Of a DNA stretch of 6,132 nt, positions 1-5,503 are shown in pieces. The stretch lies in contig DNNV01000402.1 in assembly GCA_003497505.1 (NCBI GenBank), positions 1-6,132 of the forward strand, given 5' to 3'. The notes below the pieces were generated by a model. It did no database searches and was not told where the DNA came from. It saw only the letters and a program-made list of their open reading frames with translations. Position 1 is the first letter of the stretch; every line of letters begins with the position of its first letter. The position numbers and the translations under genes are program-made. This DNA is from Clostridiales bacterium. Its GTDB lineage: Bacteria > Bacillota > Clostridia > Tissierellales > Sedimentibacteraceae.

Positions 1-135
1 AGAAGGTATATTATCTCTGATAAAAAACCCGATATTTTCAGGATCATATACATATGAGTTTTTAATGCGACGATGAAGCTCATTTGCAGTCTGTGTTTTC
101 CCAGAGCCAAAAGCTCCGTTTATCCAAATGATCAT
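1..135 (-). CDS. tmrB: TmrB-like P-loop ATP-binding protein (N-terminal part, runs off the window)
   Basis: The first 45 codons are visible, starting at ATG 135-133. The protein begins [20 protein letters not shown], which contains a Walker A P-loop at residues 7-14 (GAFGSGKT), and continues with a [16 protein letters not shown] stretch. This opening is very close to what I recall of Bacillus subtilis TmrB, a roughly 200-residue ATP-binding protein that confers tunicamycin resistance and is thought to act at the membrane. The Walker B region and C-terminus lie outside the window. AGGAGAG sits about 6 bases before the ATG, which supports the start. The gene lies 47 bases after the zinc-ribbon gene on the same strand and may be co-transcribed with it. 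Family assignment is strong; tunicamycin as the actual substrate is inference, because many clostridial homologues carry this name without testing. Confidence 0.85.
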   Translation of the reverse strand, partial: MIIWINGAFGSGKTQTANELHRRIKNSYVYDPENIGFFIRDNIPS

Positions 136-182
136 TTTTATCTCTCCTAATATATTCTGATATCCAATAGACAAATCACTAT

Positions 183-383
183 TTATCTATCTAAGTTCTT
201 CACATTTTCAACGTATATAGATACCTCACAACAGTCCGGACAAATTGCAACTTTCGGCTTCCCTATTCTTTTGGAAAATAAATGTTTATCATCTATAGCC
301 ATTACAACGCCATAGCCGGCACCTTCAACTTTTATTGAACAATTTTCCACCATCTCTGTTTGACATCTGGCACATTTCCTCAT
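183..383 (-). CDS. small zinc-ribbon protein, putative nucleic-acid-binding
   Basis: This is a 66-residue protein if it starts at ATG 383-381. An in-frame ATG lies six codons upstream at 401, but a GGGGG run sits about 7 bases before the inner ATG, so I prefer the inner start. Two cysteine pairs, C4-x2-C7 (KCARC) near the N-terminus and C48-x2-C51 (CPDC, followed by another Cys) near the C-terminus, fit a zinc ribbon. Between them is a basic stretch, [14 protein letters not shown] recall short clostridial proteins with the same pattern (MRKC..., [15 protein letters not shown]) annotated as nucleic-acid-binding or zinc-ribbon proteins of unknown role. There are no membrane segments. It follows the truncated hepT and precedes the TmrB-like gene on the same strand. 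Zinc binding is inferred from the cysteines; no specific function can be given. Confidence 0.8.
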   Translation of the reverse strand: MRKCARCQTEMVENCSIKVEGAGYGVVMAIDDKHLFSKRIGKPKVAICPDCCEVSIYVENVKNLDR

Positions 384-422
384 ATCTATACCCCCATTCA
401 ATTTCTTATTTTAAGCAATTAA

Positions 423-436
423 ATACAAATTTGTAT
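423..436. repeat. perfect 14-bp palindrome after hepT stop
   Basis: ATACAAATTTGTAT is a perfect palindrome directly after the stop codon of the truncated hepT and about 40 bases before the zinc-ribbon start. It is AT-rich and has no following T-run, so it is a poor intrinsic terminator. It could be an operator half-site pair or chance in AT-rich DNA. Confidence 0.3.
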
Positions 437-667
437 CTAACGACGTATTAAAATACCTTTCATTTTTATCCATGGAACTTCCGGATATTTAAGTATATAT
501 TCTTTATCAAGTTTATTTACTAACTCACCAATTTGGCTCAAATTAAATACGCATGCTTCTATCATCATGCTGTTTACAATAAATTCTTCATACGTTATCT
601 TGTTTATGTATTTCAATATGGAGTCAATATAATTAATTATTTTATGAATAATCCTCTGGCTGTTCAT
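437..667 (-). pseudogene. hepT: truncated HepT-like toxin (HepT/MNT toxin-antitoxin), RNase motif missing
   Basis: The 76-residue frame resembles the N-terminal two thirds of HepT (DUF86/HEPN family), with YEEFIVNSMMIEACVFNLSQ, IGELVNKLDKEY and the conserved YPEVPW. HepT toxins are usually about 110-115 residues, and their RNase site R-x4-6-H-x-Y follows shortly after the PW motif. Here the frame reads VPWIKMKGILIRR and stops (TAG 439-437), so the His and Tyr of the active site are absent. I see no trace of the missing part in the other frames before the next gene. The start overlaps the last 26 bases of the MntA-like gene, the usual antitoxin-then-toxin order of these pairs. The product, if made, should lack RNase activity, though it could still fold as part of a helical bundle and bind the antitoxin. 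Identification is firm; calling it a pseudogene rests on the missing motif. Confidence 0.82.
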
Positions 668-974
668 ATATAACTATCCCTCCATCTTCAATCTCTTGAA
701 GCATTGAAGAATTAGGTTCTATATGTGACTTGTCAATCAAATCAACATCTTTTCCAAGAGTCTCTACAAGAATTTCAAGCAACTCAACAAAATCAAGTCC
801 TTTTAATTTATCATCTGTATCAATATATAAATCAATATCACTGTTTTTAACAGCTTTTCCATCAGCGTATGACCCAAATAATATTGCTTTGTTTACATGA
901 TATTTTTTTAATATTGGAACAATTTCTTTCTTTATTTGTTCAATTGAAATATTTTCATAATCCACATCCTTCAT
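642..974 (-). CDS. mntA: MntA-like nucleotidyltransferase antitoxin
   Basis: This 110-residue protein belongs to the minimal nucleotidyltransferase (MNT) family. It carries the GS-x10-D-x-D motif: G34-S35 (LFGSYADGK), then D46-I-D48 (SDIDLYID), and a third acidic position at D76-V-D78. In characterised MntA/HepT pairs MntA is the antitoxin and transfers AMP from ATP onto a tyrosine of the HepT R-x4-6-H-x-Y motif, silencing the RNase. All catalytic residues appear intact here, while the partner toxin has lost that motif. The start is uncertain: AAAGGAG lies directly against the ATG at 974, leaving no spacer, but is 9 bases from an in-frame GTG at 965-963, which may be the real start (107 residues). 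It lies 39 bases after the GNAT remnant and overlaps hepT by 26 bases. Confidence 0.88.
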   Translation of the reverse strand: MKDVDYENISIEQIKKEIVPILKKYHVNKAILFGSYADGKAVKNSDIDLYIDTDDKLKGLDFVELLEILVETLGKDVDLIDKSHIEPNSSMLQEIEDGGIVIYEQPEDYS

Positions 975-1013
975 CTCCTTTACTTCATTTTTTCTACCTC
1001 GATTAGTCTAAAT

Positions 1014-1478
1014 TCACCTCATAATAGAATAAAAAACCTGTCCTTCTCTTTTTTCTGTCTCTTTATTGACGAAATAATTTGATAGAACAGCATCAAACTT
1101 CATTCCTGCTTTCTTCATAATATTGCCGGAAGTAGCATTACTTTCAATATGGCATGCGATAACGATATCCACCTGAACATTATTCAGCATATAGCCAATA
1201 ACTGCTTTTAAAGCCTCGGTACCATATCCTTGTTTCCAGAACTTAGAACCATAGCAATATCCGATTTCGCAAAGCCTGTGTCCTTCACTGAATTTTACAC
1301 ATGAAATTTCACCTATCGGATCATTATTTTCTTTTAACACAACAACCCAATCAAAAAAGAATTCTTTCTTATACGACTCCATTTTTGATTCAACATATGC
1401 TTTCGTAATATCTGCATTTTCATGTATATCCCAACTTAGGAATCTGGTTGTCTTAGGATCACTCGTCCAATTTGCATA
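1014..1478 (-). pseudogene. 5'-truncated GNAT N-acetyltransferase (RimJ/RimL type)
   Basis: The open part from ATG 1382 gives 122 residues with a clear GNAT acetyl-CoA-binding signature, Q51-G-Y-G-T-E (FWKQGYGTEALK), preceded by IGEISCV and followed by ATSGNIMKKAGM, the usual 'N..S..v..K.GM' region. The similarity does not begin at that ATG. The same frame continues upstream to 1478 without an ATG and encodes YANWTSDPKTTRFLSW, which matches the second motif of RimJ/RimL-like enzymes (Nw.sDpevtrfL.W). An in-frame TGA at 1481-1479 then cuts it off, and the first roughly 15-20 residues (typically METERLILR...) are gone. ATG 1382 has no ribosome binding site. Any translation would depend on coupling to the aadE remnant, which ends at 1436. 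The C-terminus (GQVFYSIMR) looks complete. Such enzymes acetylate N-terminal or small-molecule amines; the substrate here is unknown. Confidence 0.8.
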
Positions 1479-1849
1479 TCAAGCAAAATTACAGCAGGTT
1501 CACCATTATGAATATACGGATATTTTTCAACTGTTAAATCAATTCGGTTTCCATCGGAAAATATCATAAGATAAGTAAAATGTCCATCATTTTCCGGTAT
1601 TAAAAGAGGGTGTGTACTAAGCTCGGGTAATTGCATTACAGATGGTTTTCCGAAATTTTCTTCTATCCACCTTAAATTGTTATAAAACGGCTCAACACTA
1701 TCCACAGAATACATAATATCATAATCCTGATATATATCCTTAGGGCAATCAGGATTTGCACGGGACCCAACCATTACTACAGCCTTTATACGCTCATCAG
1801 CATTTGCAGCATTAAGTATTAAATCAAACATTTCTGTTTCTGTTCTCAT
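1436..1849 (-). pseudogene. aadE: truncated AadE-like aminoglycoside 6-adenylyltransferase, fused to GNAT DNA
   Basis: The frame starts at ATG 1849 with GGAGG 5 bases upstream. Residues 1-124 resemble the N-terminal half of ANT(6)/AadE streptomycin adenylyltransferases (about 285-300 residues): MRTETEMFDLIL, VGSR (28-30) with D42-Y-D44-I, and DGNRIDLTV with D104 as the likely third catalytic carboxylate. The match ends at AVILLD (about 119-124). The last 13 residues (MQIGRVILRQPDS) come from DNA that, in another frame, encodes the start of the GNAT remnant, so they are foreign to AadE. The C-terminal helical domain that completes the aminoglycoside site is lost, so streptomycin resistance is not expected. 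The nucleotidyltransferase core could still fold. The expression start looks intact. The other possibility is a short relative in the wider nucleotidyltransferase superfamily, but the out-of-frame GNAT overlap argues for a deletion scar. Confidence 0.8.
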
Positions 1850-1912
1850 TCATTCCTCCACAACAGGCTTGCCTCGTACTTTAAATAATAAGAATTCAGT
1901 TCTTTATTCTCT

Positions 1913-2434
1913 TTAAATATATCGTCTGACCTTTTTCATATATTGCTTGTACTCTCTTCCAAATTTCTCAATGCACCATCTTTCTTCAGAAAGAATAATC
2001 CAATGTGAAGTTATTTGAAATATTAAGACTATTCCACATAGAACCAGAGATTGTGTCAGTAAAGCACACCCTACAAAATATATAAAATATGATACATACA
2101 TAGGATTACGAGAGCAATGGTAAATTCCATTATAATTAAATCCCTCATTGGAAGGAACCGCAAAACTTATTACTGAAATTGCACACAATATTAATCCAAG
2201 TATATAGACTGTTATTCCTATGTAGAATAGCCAAGAAAACTCTATTATAACTGTAAGGAAAAATAAGAACACAAATATTGCAATATTTGAGATCTGATAA
2301 ATCAAATATGCTGATATCTCAATTCCATACATTGGCGGGAAATGAGCCGCACGTTTTATCCCACCTTTATTTATAATTGATAAAAGTCCAAACCTTATCA
2401 GCAAAAATGGTATTAATAATAATAAACCATTCAT
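1913..2434 (-). CDS. isoprenylcysteine carboxyl methyltransferase / phospholipid methyltransferase-family membrane protein
   Basis: A 173-residue integral membrane protein. Hydrophobic segments run at about residues 2-20, 40-62, 67-93 and 113-145. The C-terminal half carries the hallmark of the ICMT/PEMT superfamily: GIYHCSRNPMY (103-113), then a hydrophobic hairpin, then S-E150-E151-RW..., FGREY and a closing YMKKVRRYI. In this superfamily the R-x-P-x-Y and E-E motifs bind S-adenosylmethionine. Bacterial members methylate lipids or other hydrophobic substrates, or are uncharacterised, since most bacteria lack prenylated proteins. The start is supported by GGGAGGG about 11 bases upstream, a slightly long spacer. 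It lies in the membrane-gene gap between the GyrI-like gene and the aadE remnant, and has a possible promoter of its own at 2503-2532. Substrate unknown. Confidence 0.85.
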   Translation of the reverse strand: MNGLLLLIPFLLIRFGLLSIINKGGIKRAAHFPPMYGIEISAYLIYQISNIAIFVFLFFLTVIIEFSWLFYIGITVYILGLILCAISVISFAVPSNEGFNYNGIYHCSRNPMYVSYFIYFVGCALLTQSLVLCGIVLIFQITSHWIILSEERWCIEKFGREYKQYMKKVRRYI

Positions 2435-2502
2435 CTTAATTCTTACCCTCCCTTACACAATAGTCTGTACCTTTCCTAAATTAAACTCCAATTTATCTGC
2501 TT

Positions 2503-2532
2503 AGCATAAAAATAATTGTAATACTATGACAA
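2503..2532 (-). promoter_or_regulatory. possible sigma-A promoter for the methyltransferase-family gene
   Basis: On the minus strand, TTGTCA (2532-2527, 5 of 6 to consensus) is followed after 18 bases by TATGCT (2508-2503, 4 of 6). The -10 lies about 70 bases before ATG 2434. The spacing is slightly long and the -10 weak. I see no stem-loop terminator after the upstream GyrI-like gene, so read-through is also possible. Confidence 0.4.
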
Positions 2533-2560
2533 CCCAATTGAAATTTAGTTAAATATTCAT

Positions 2561-3016
2561 TTATAATATTGGTACACAAATTTCGCAATAATGCTTATTT
2601 ATCATTTGTATTGCATAGCGTTCAAGAATAGGTCTTTTGTCATCAATTTTATAATTTCTCTTTGATAGCTCTGAAAATATCCCAATCCATGCTTCTTGCA
2701 CAGCATCTGCAGTATGATTTATTTTAAATACACAATATTTTCCGCCAATAGTTTCTCCAAAATTAATATACGTATTATCAATATCAAATTCATCAGAAAC
2801 AACTAAGCATGCATCATAACGACAATCTTTAGGTTCCGTGAACTGAGGGTTGTCTTGGGTAATCCCCAATATGATTGAACTTTCATTAAATATGTTTTTT
2901 TCTCTGGCCCATCTTTTTAATTGTTCCATTATTTGAACATTTTCCGGACCGTATGGGCCTGTTCTTCTCATATAAGCAACTTTATATGATGGTATCATTT
3001 CAATATTAACATTCAT
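2561..3016 (-). CDS. stand-alone GyrI-like (SbmC / AraC effector-binding) domain protein
   Basis: A 151-residue cytoplasmic protein when started at ATG 3016. An in-frame ATG at 3046 would add ten residues (MYFIKKRRQV), but a GAAGG ribosome binding site 7 bases before 3016 and the family alignment favour the shorter form. Typical GyrI-like features appear in order: the start MNVNIEMIPSYKVAYMR with RRTGPYG, LGITQDNPQFTEPKDCRYDACL, GGKYCVFK, AW.GIFSEL, and KRPILERY with a closing CEICVPIL. The length matches single-domain members. The family fold binds amphipathic small molecules; members act as the effector domain of AraC/BmrR-type regulators, as E. coli SbmC/GyrI which protects gyrase, or as drug-binding or hydrolysing proteins. 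There is no DNA-binding domain here, so it is not a regulator by itself. It is driven by a near-consensus promoter at 3061-3089. Confidence 0.9.
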   Translation of the reverse strand: MNVNIEMIPSYKVAYMRRTGPYGPENVQIMEQLKRWAREKNIFNESSIILGITQDNPQFTEPKDCRYDACLVVSDEFDIDNTYINFGETIGGKYCVFKINHTADAVQEAWIGIFSELSKRNYKIDDKRPILERYAIQMINKHYCEICVPIL

Positions 3017-3060
3017 AACTTGCCTTCTTTTTTTAATAAAGTACATCGATGTCTGAATTC

Positions 3061-3089
3061 ATCATATAGTGCTTTAAAATGTATTTCAA
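3061..3089 (-). promoter_or_regulatory. strong sigma-A-type promoter for the GyrI-like gene
   Basis: On the minus strand, TTGAAA (3089-3084) and TATGAT (3066-3061) are separated by exactly 17 bases, with AT-rich DNA upstream. The -10 ends 44 bases before ATG 3016, leaving a short leader. This supports independent transcription of the GyrI-like gene. Confidence 0.7.
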
Positions 3090-3261
3090 CTAAATTTTTA
3101 AAATTGCCAAATCGGATTTACAGTTGCTTCCCTATTAACATTAACTCTTAAAGTCCTCTAAGACACAGGTAAATCTCTGCTCATCGTTTAATCGGCTAAT
3201 ATTCAATATGTGCAAATATCCTTCTTCTTATTGTTTTAAATTTGTTTGCTGGAGTTAATGC
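3090..3261 (-). other. intergenic region with a possible gene remnant
   Basis: Between the DJ-1-like stop and the GyrI-like promoter I see no intact gene. On the minus strand around 3114-3182 one frame reads MSRDLPVS, a stop (TAG), then RTLRVNVNREATVNPIWQF and another stop. The composition after the first stop is protein-like, and it could be the debris of an earlier gene, but I do not recognise it and it has no clear ribosome binding site. No strong terminator is visible. Confidence 0.2.
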
Positions 3262-3846
3262 TCATTTTGCAAATGGATCGTTGCTTGGGTCAGAGTTCCA
3301 AATATATTCAATATGTTCGGTAATTTCCTGTGCCTTGTCCATCCCAAATATTTCAGATACAAAACCCAATGCCATATCTATCCCGGCAGACACACCGGAA
3401 GATGTATAGTATTTTTGATCCACAACCCATCTGGCTTCTTTAACCCACAAAACACTTGTATTGATTGATTTAACCCATTCAAATGCTTTTTTATTGGACG
3501 TCGCCCTCTTATTATTCAAAAGTCCTGTTTTGGCAAGCAAAGCTGAGCCTGTGCAGACCGTAAGGCAATACTCTGATTTCATGGCTGCATCCGACAGCAT
3601 TTCAATAAACTTAACATCATTGACTAATGATCGTGTTCCTTGTCCACCGGGAATTAATAGAATTCCGTAAGGATCAGCATTATTAATATCTTCGGTTAAT
3701 ATCCTTATACCCTGCTTGCTTACAACCGTCCCCCCGGTGAATGAAGTATAGCGCAGTCTATATTCTTCAATACATCCAAACACTTCGACAGGACCAAAAG
3801 CATCCAAAGTTTCAAAATTATCAAATAATAAAATATTTACATCCAT
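3262..3846 (-). CDS. DJ-1/PfpI family protein (isonitrile hydratase-like branch)
   Basis: A 194-residue protein starting at ATG 3846; AGGAG with a 7-base spacer fixes this start over an ATG seven codons upstream. The fold is the class I glutamine-amidotransferase-like DJ-1/PfpI type: MDVNILLFDNFETLDAFGPVE-like start with D15, LLIPGGQGTR (63-72), the nucleophile elbow V97-C98-T99-G100-S, then AKTGLLNNKRATSNK and YYTSSGVSAGIDMALGFVSE. The C-T-G-S/GLL..RAT/GVSAGIDM pattern is shared with Pseudomonas isonitrile hydratase and with the N-terminal domain of GlxA-type AraC regulators. No helix-turn-helix domain follows, so it is a single-domain form. In isonitrile hydratase the equivalent Asp and Cys-Thr are catalytic; conservation suggests an enzyme, but the substrate is inference. 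It is 65 bases downstream of the Imm5-like gene and probably co-transcribed with it. Confidence 0.88.
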   Translation of the reverse strand: MDVNILLFDNFETLDAFGPVEVFGCIEEYRLRYTSFTGGTVVSKQGIRILTEDINNADPYGILLIPGGQGTRSLVNDVKFIEMLSDAAMKSEYCLTVCTGSALLAKTGLLNNKRATSNKKAFEWVKSINTSVLWVKEARWVVDQKYYTSSGVSAGIDMALGFVSEIFGMDKAQEITEHIEYIWNSDPSNDPFAK

Positions 3847-3911
3847 TAAAAGTCTCCTTCTTCTCACAGTTATGTATTTGACCTTAATTCCCCCTAATGC
3901 TTTGAGATAAT

Positions 3912-4499
3912 CTATCTCTTATCCCTTTTTTCGGTTAGCAATTTTTCCTTATTGGGCTTATTATCATCCATTAAAAAACCTGCCCATTCACCACCAACAT
4001 TGTCAATGTTTTCTTGCCAATATAAAAGTCTCTGACAGTAATAATTGATTTTTTCGCCAACTTTCTCCGTATACTTGTCTTTTTCATGCTTGAGAACAAG
4101 TGATGTCAACTCATAAAATGGAAGCCCTAAGGCATGGGTTTCCACATGTACAGTAGCGCCGGCATGACCAATCGCATGGCATAATGCACCATATACGTCG
4201 TCATCAATTTCCTTCGCAACTGCATGGGCACCCAAAATTGCCCGTTTCGCAGCAGGCATTTTGATTTTTCCTCTAGACCAAGCTTCGCAGAGCTCCAGTG
4301 CCGTTCTTGGACGCAACTCATGCGGATATTTTTCTTCAAACTGTGCAAGAGGAACTTTAGCGCAATCCAGTGCCCACATAACCAACGTGCGATGTTTTTG
4401 CTGCTCTACCAGCGCCTTAAGCTCCTGCAGGCATTCACTATTACGCGAAAATAATATCTTGTTCTTTTTCTTTAATTTCTGTTCAACGTCTAAAAACAT
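3912..4499 (-). CDS. Imm5-like putative immunity protein
   Basis: A 195-residue soluble protein when started at ATG 4499, which has GGAGG 8 bases upstream; an in-frame ATG five codons earlier overlaps that site and is less likely. It has WALDCA (42-47), RPRTALELCEAW.RGKIKM..AKRA (63-87) and a His/Ala-rich helix, HAIGHAGATVHVETHALG (108-125). This pattern matches what I recall of the 'putative immunity protein'/Imm-5-like family, all-helical proteins proposed from comparative genomics to neutralise polymorphic toxins. No toxin gene is visible nearby. The C-terminus is lysine-rich and probably disordered. The central coding part looks more GC-rich than its AT-rich neighbours, which may reflect a different source. 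It lies 30 bases after the DHFR-like gene and ahead of the DJ-1-like gene, suggesting one transcript. Immunity function is a family name, not something the sequence proves. Confidence 0.7.
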   Translation of the reverse strand: MFLDVEQKLKKKNKILFSRNSECLQELKALVEQQKHRTLVMWALDCAKVPLAQFEEKYPHELRPRTALELCEAWSRGKIKMPAAKRAILGAHAVAKEIDDDVYGALCHAIGHAGATVHVETHALGLPFYELTSLVLKHEKDKYTEKVGEKINYYCQRLLYWQENIDNVGGEWAGFLMDDNKPNKEKLLTEKRDKR

Positions 4500-4529
4500 T
4501 ATAAACACCTCCACAAAAAGCTGAACGAA

Positions 4530-5042
4530 CTATATTTTATTATAAATCAATTCTGCAAATTGCCCGTATTTATTTACTTCTTTCAAGTAAAATCGCTTCA
4601 ACATTTCTTTTTGTGAAAATAATGGTATCCCCATCCCCAATAGCACAGGAGCAATCTGTAATATTATATTATCAACCATATCATTATCTAACAGAGGAGC
4701 TAATATTGTGTTTCCTCCAACAATCCAAACATTTTTGTCCCTATCTATTTGTTTCACAAATTCAACAACATCACAATTCATGGGAATAAATTCTCTGACT
4801 GATAAGCTTTCAGCATGTGTAAAAACATAATTTTGGGTAGTTGGATAGAGACTGCCTACATTCTCTATGTTTTCAATTTCATTAAATGTTCTTTTGCCCA
4901 TTATAGTAATGTCCATGCTTTTATAGAAACCTTCATACCCAGTTTCTTCTATTTCACCTGTTTGATAAAGCCAGTCCAAATTATGATTTTTATCAGCAAG
5001 ATAACCATCAATAGTAATGCAGCCGTAAAAAAATACACTCAT
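4530..5042 (-). CDS. dihydrofolate reductase family protein (RibD C-terminal type)
   Basis: A 170-residue cytoplasmic protein with AAAGGAGGG 7 bases before ATG 5042. It shows the DHFR/RibD-C fold pattern: MSVFFYGCITIDGYLADKN (1-19, the first strand and substrate loop), LDWLY, TIMGKRTFNEI (strand and NADPH-binding turn), VWIVGGNTILAPLL (the nucleotide-binding glycine pair) and a C-terminal VDNIILQIAPVLLGMGIPLF. This matches the stand-alone YwjB/YyaP-like 'dihydrofolate reductase family' rather than the folate-pathway FolA enzyme, whose sequence begins differently. It probably binds NADPH and reduces a pterin- or pyrimidine-like compound; the substrate is not known. It heads a likely operon with the Imm5-like and DJ-1-like genes. 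Confidence 0.9.
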   Translation of the reverse strand: MSVFFYGCITIDGYLADKNHNLDWLYQTGEIEETGYEGFYKSMDITIMGKRTFNEIENIENVGSLYPTTQNYVFTHAESLSVREFIPMNCDVVEFVKQIDRDKNVWIVGGNTILAPLLDNDMVDNIILQIAPVLLGMGIPLFSQKEMLKRFYLKEVNKYGQFAELIYNKI

Positions 5043-5058
5043 TTTTCAACCCTCCTTT

Positions 5059-5078
5059 GATAAATTTCTGTATTTATC
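5059..5078. repeat. 7-bp inverted repeat next to the DHFR-like ribosome binding site
   Basis: GATAAAT and ATTTATC flank a 6-base loop (TTCTGT). On the minus strand the hairpin ends one base before the AAAGGAGGG ribosome binding site (5058-5050) of the DHFR-like gene. It could form a weak leader hairpin or be an operator, but its stem is AT-rich and this may be chance. Confidence 0.3.
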
Positions 5079-5120
5079 GTTTACCCTTATGTAGATAATT
5101 CATCGTTCCAATATGTGGCA

Positions 5121-5327
5121 TCAAACGATCTTATTGAAAATCACTGTCTTTTCTTTAAGCGAAATCTTTCCAACCTGATATCCATATTGAGTTAATTCCT
5201 TTTTGTAATTCAAAAAAGAATGATCTATATCAATTCCTATGATGTCATGTATTTCGTCGAAAGACAGCTTCATTGACAGATTCCCGTTCTTTTGGACGTA
5301 TTCCCATAGATCATTATATTTACTCAT
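5121..5327 (-). CDS. small conserved-looking hypothetical protein (68 residues)
   Basis: A 68-residue soluble protein starting MSKYNDLWEYVQKNG, with AAAGGAGTG 7 bases before ATG 5327. The middle reads KLSFDEIHDIIGIDIDHSFL, and the end YGYQVGKISLKEKTVIFNKIV. I recall short clostridial and other Firmicute proteins with the same 'KY..LWEY...G....LSF.EI..I.G..IDHSFL..KKEL..YGY.VGKIS.K...V.F.K' pattern, but none with a known role. A short helix-turn-helix-like or winged fold is conceivable from the alternation of helix-rich and strand-rich parts; that is speculation. There are no cysteines and no membrane segment. It lies 51 bases after the GNAT-like stub and 78 bases before the DHFR-like gene, all on one strand. 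Confidence 0.75.
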   Translation of the reverse strand: MSKYNDLWEYVQKNGNLSMKLSFDEIHDIIGIDIDHSFLNYKKELTQYGYQVGKISLKEKTVIFNKIV

Positions 5328-5378
5328 AGCATCTCACTCCTTTAAATTTCCTTTTTATTTCACGTTATTATTTTTTTA

Positions 5379-5465
5379 CTATTTTGCTGCTCCCCACTCT
5401 GCCATTGCAATCTGTTCATTCCAATGTTCTTTATTATCGCTCATAAAATATTCAATAATCTTCAT
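5379..5465 (-). pseudogene. 28-codon stub resembling a GNAT acetyltransferase N-terminus
   Basis: The frame starts at ATG 5465 with GGAG 7 bases upstream, and a strong promoter lies at 5504-5531. The 28 residues begin MKIIEYFMSDNKEHW and end AEWGAAK before TAG. The pattern 'MKIieY....nkehW..qIa..eWgAak' is what I recall at the N-terminus of a clostridial GNAT acetyltransferase group of about 140-150 residues, where AAK is normally followed by a helix such as FLAELL. Here the A-rich sequence after the stop encodes nothing similar. The best reading is the head of a deleted acetyltransferase gene. The alternative is a genuine short leader peptide. Resemblance is from memory over 28 residues, so confidence is moderate. 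Confidence 0.5.
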
Positions 5466-5503
5466 TTTTTATCTCCATAATTTCAGGCTTATCTATATAT
5501 TTC

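Noticed and set aside
1851..1904. Short minus-strand frame ending GKPVVEE just before the aadE start
   Set aside because: It looks protein-like and ends with a stop overlapping the aadE leader, but has only about 17 codons, no start codon and no family I recognise.
1887..1908. AT-rich hairpin (AAGAA/TTCTT) after the methyltransferase-family gene as a terminator
   Set aside because: The stem is 5 bp with little GC and the following T-run is interrupted, so it is too weak to call.
3461..3670. Plus-strand open frame of 69 codons inside the DJ-1/PfpI gene
   Set aside because: It is antisense to a well-supported gene, with no ribosome binding site and no recognisable protein pattern.
3847..3926. 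Upstream in-frame extension of the DJ-1-like gene (about 27 open codons)
   Set aside because: The ribosome binding site and the family alignment both place the start at ATG 3846; the open stretch has no better start.
4127..4524. Three open frames overlapping the Imm5-like gene (one minus strand, two plus strand)
   Set aside because: They are out-of-frame shadows of the Imm5-like gene; their translations lack family features and their starts lack ribosome binding sites.
4815..5060. 81-codon plus-strand open frame opposite the DHFR-family gene
   Set aside because: It is antisense to a clear DHFR-family gene and ends in its ribosome binding site region.
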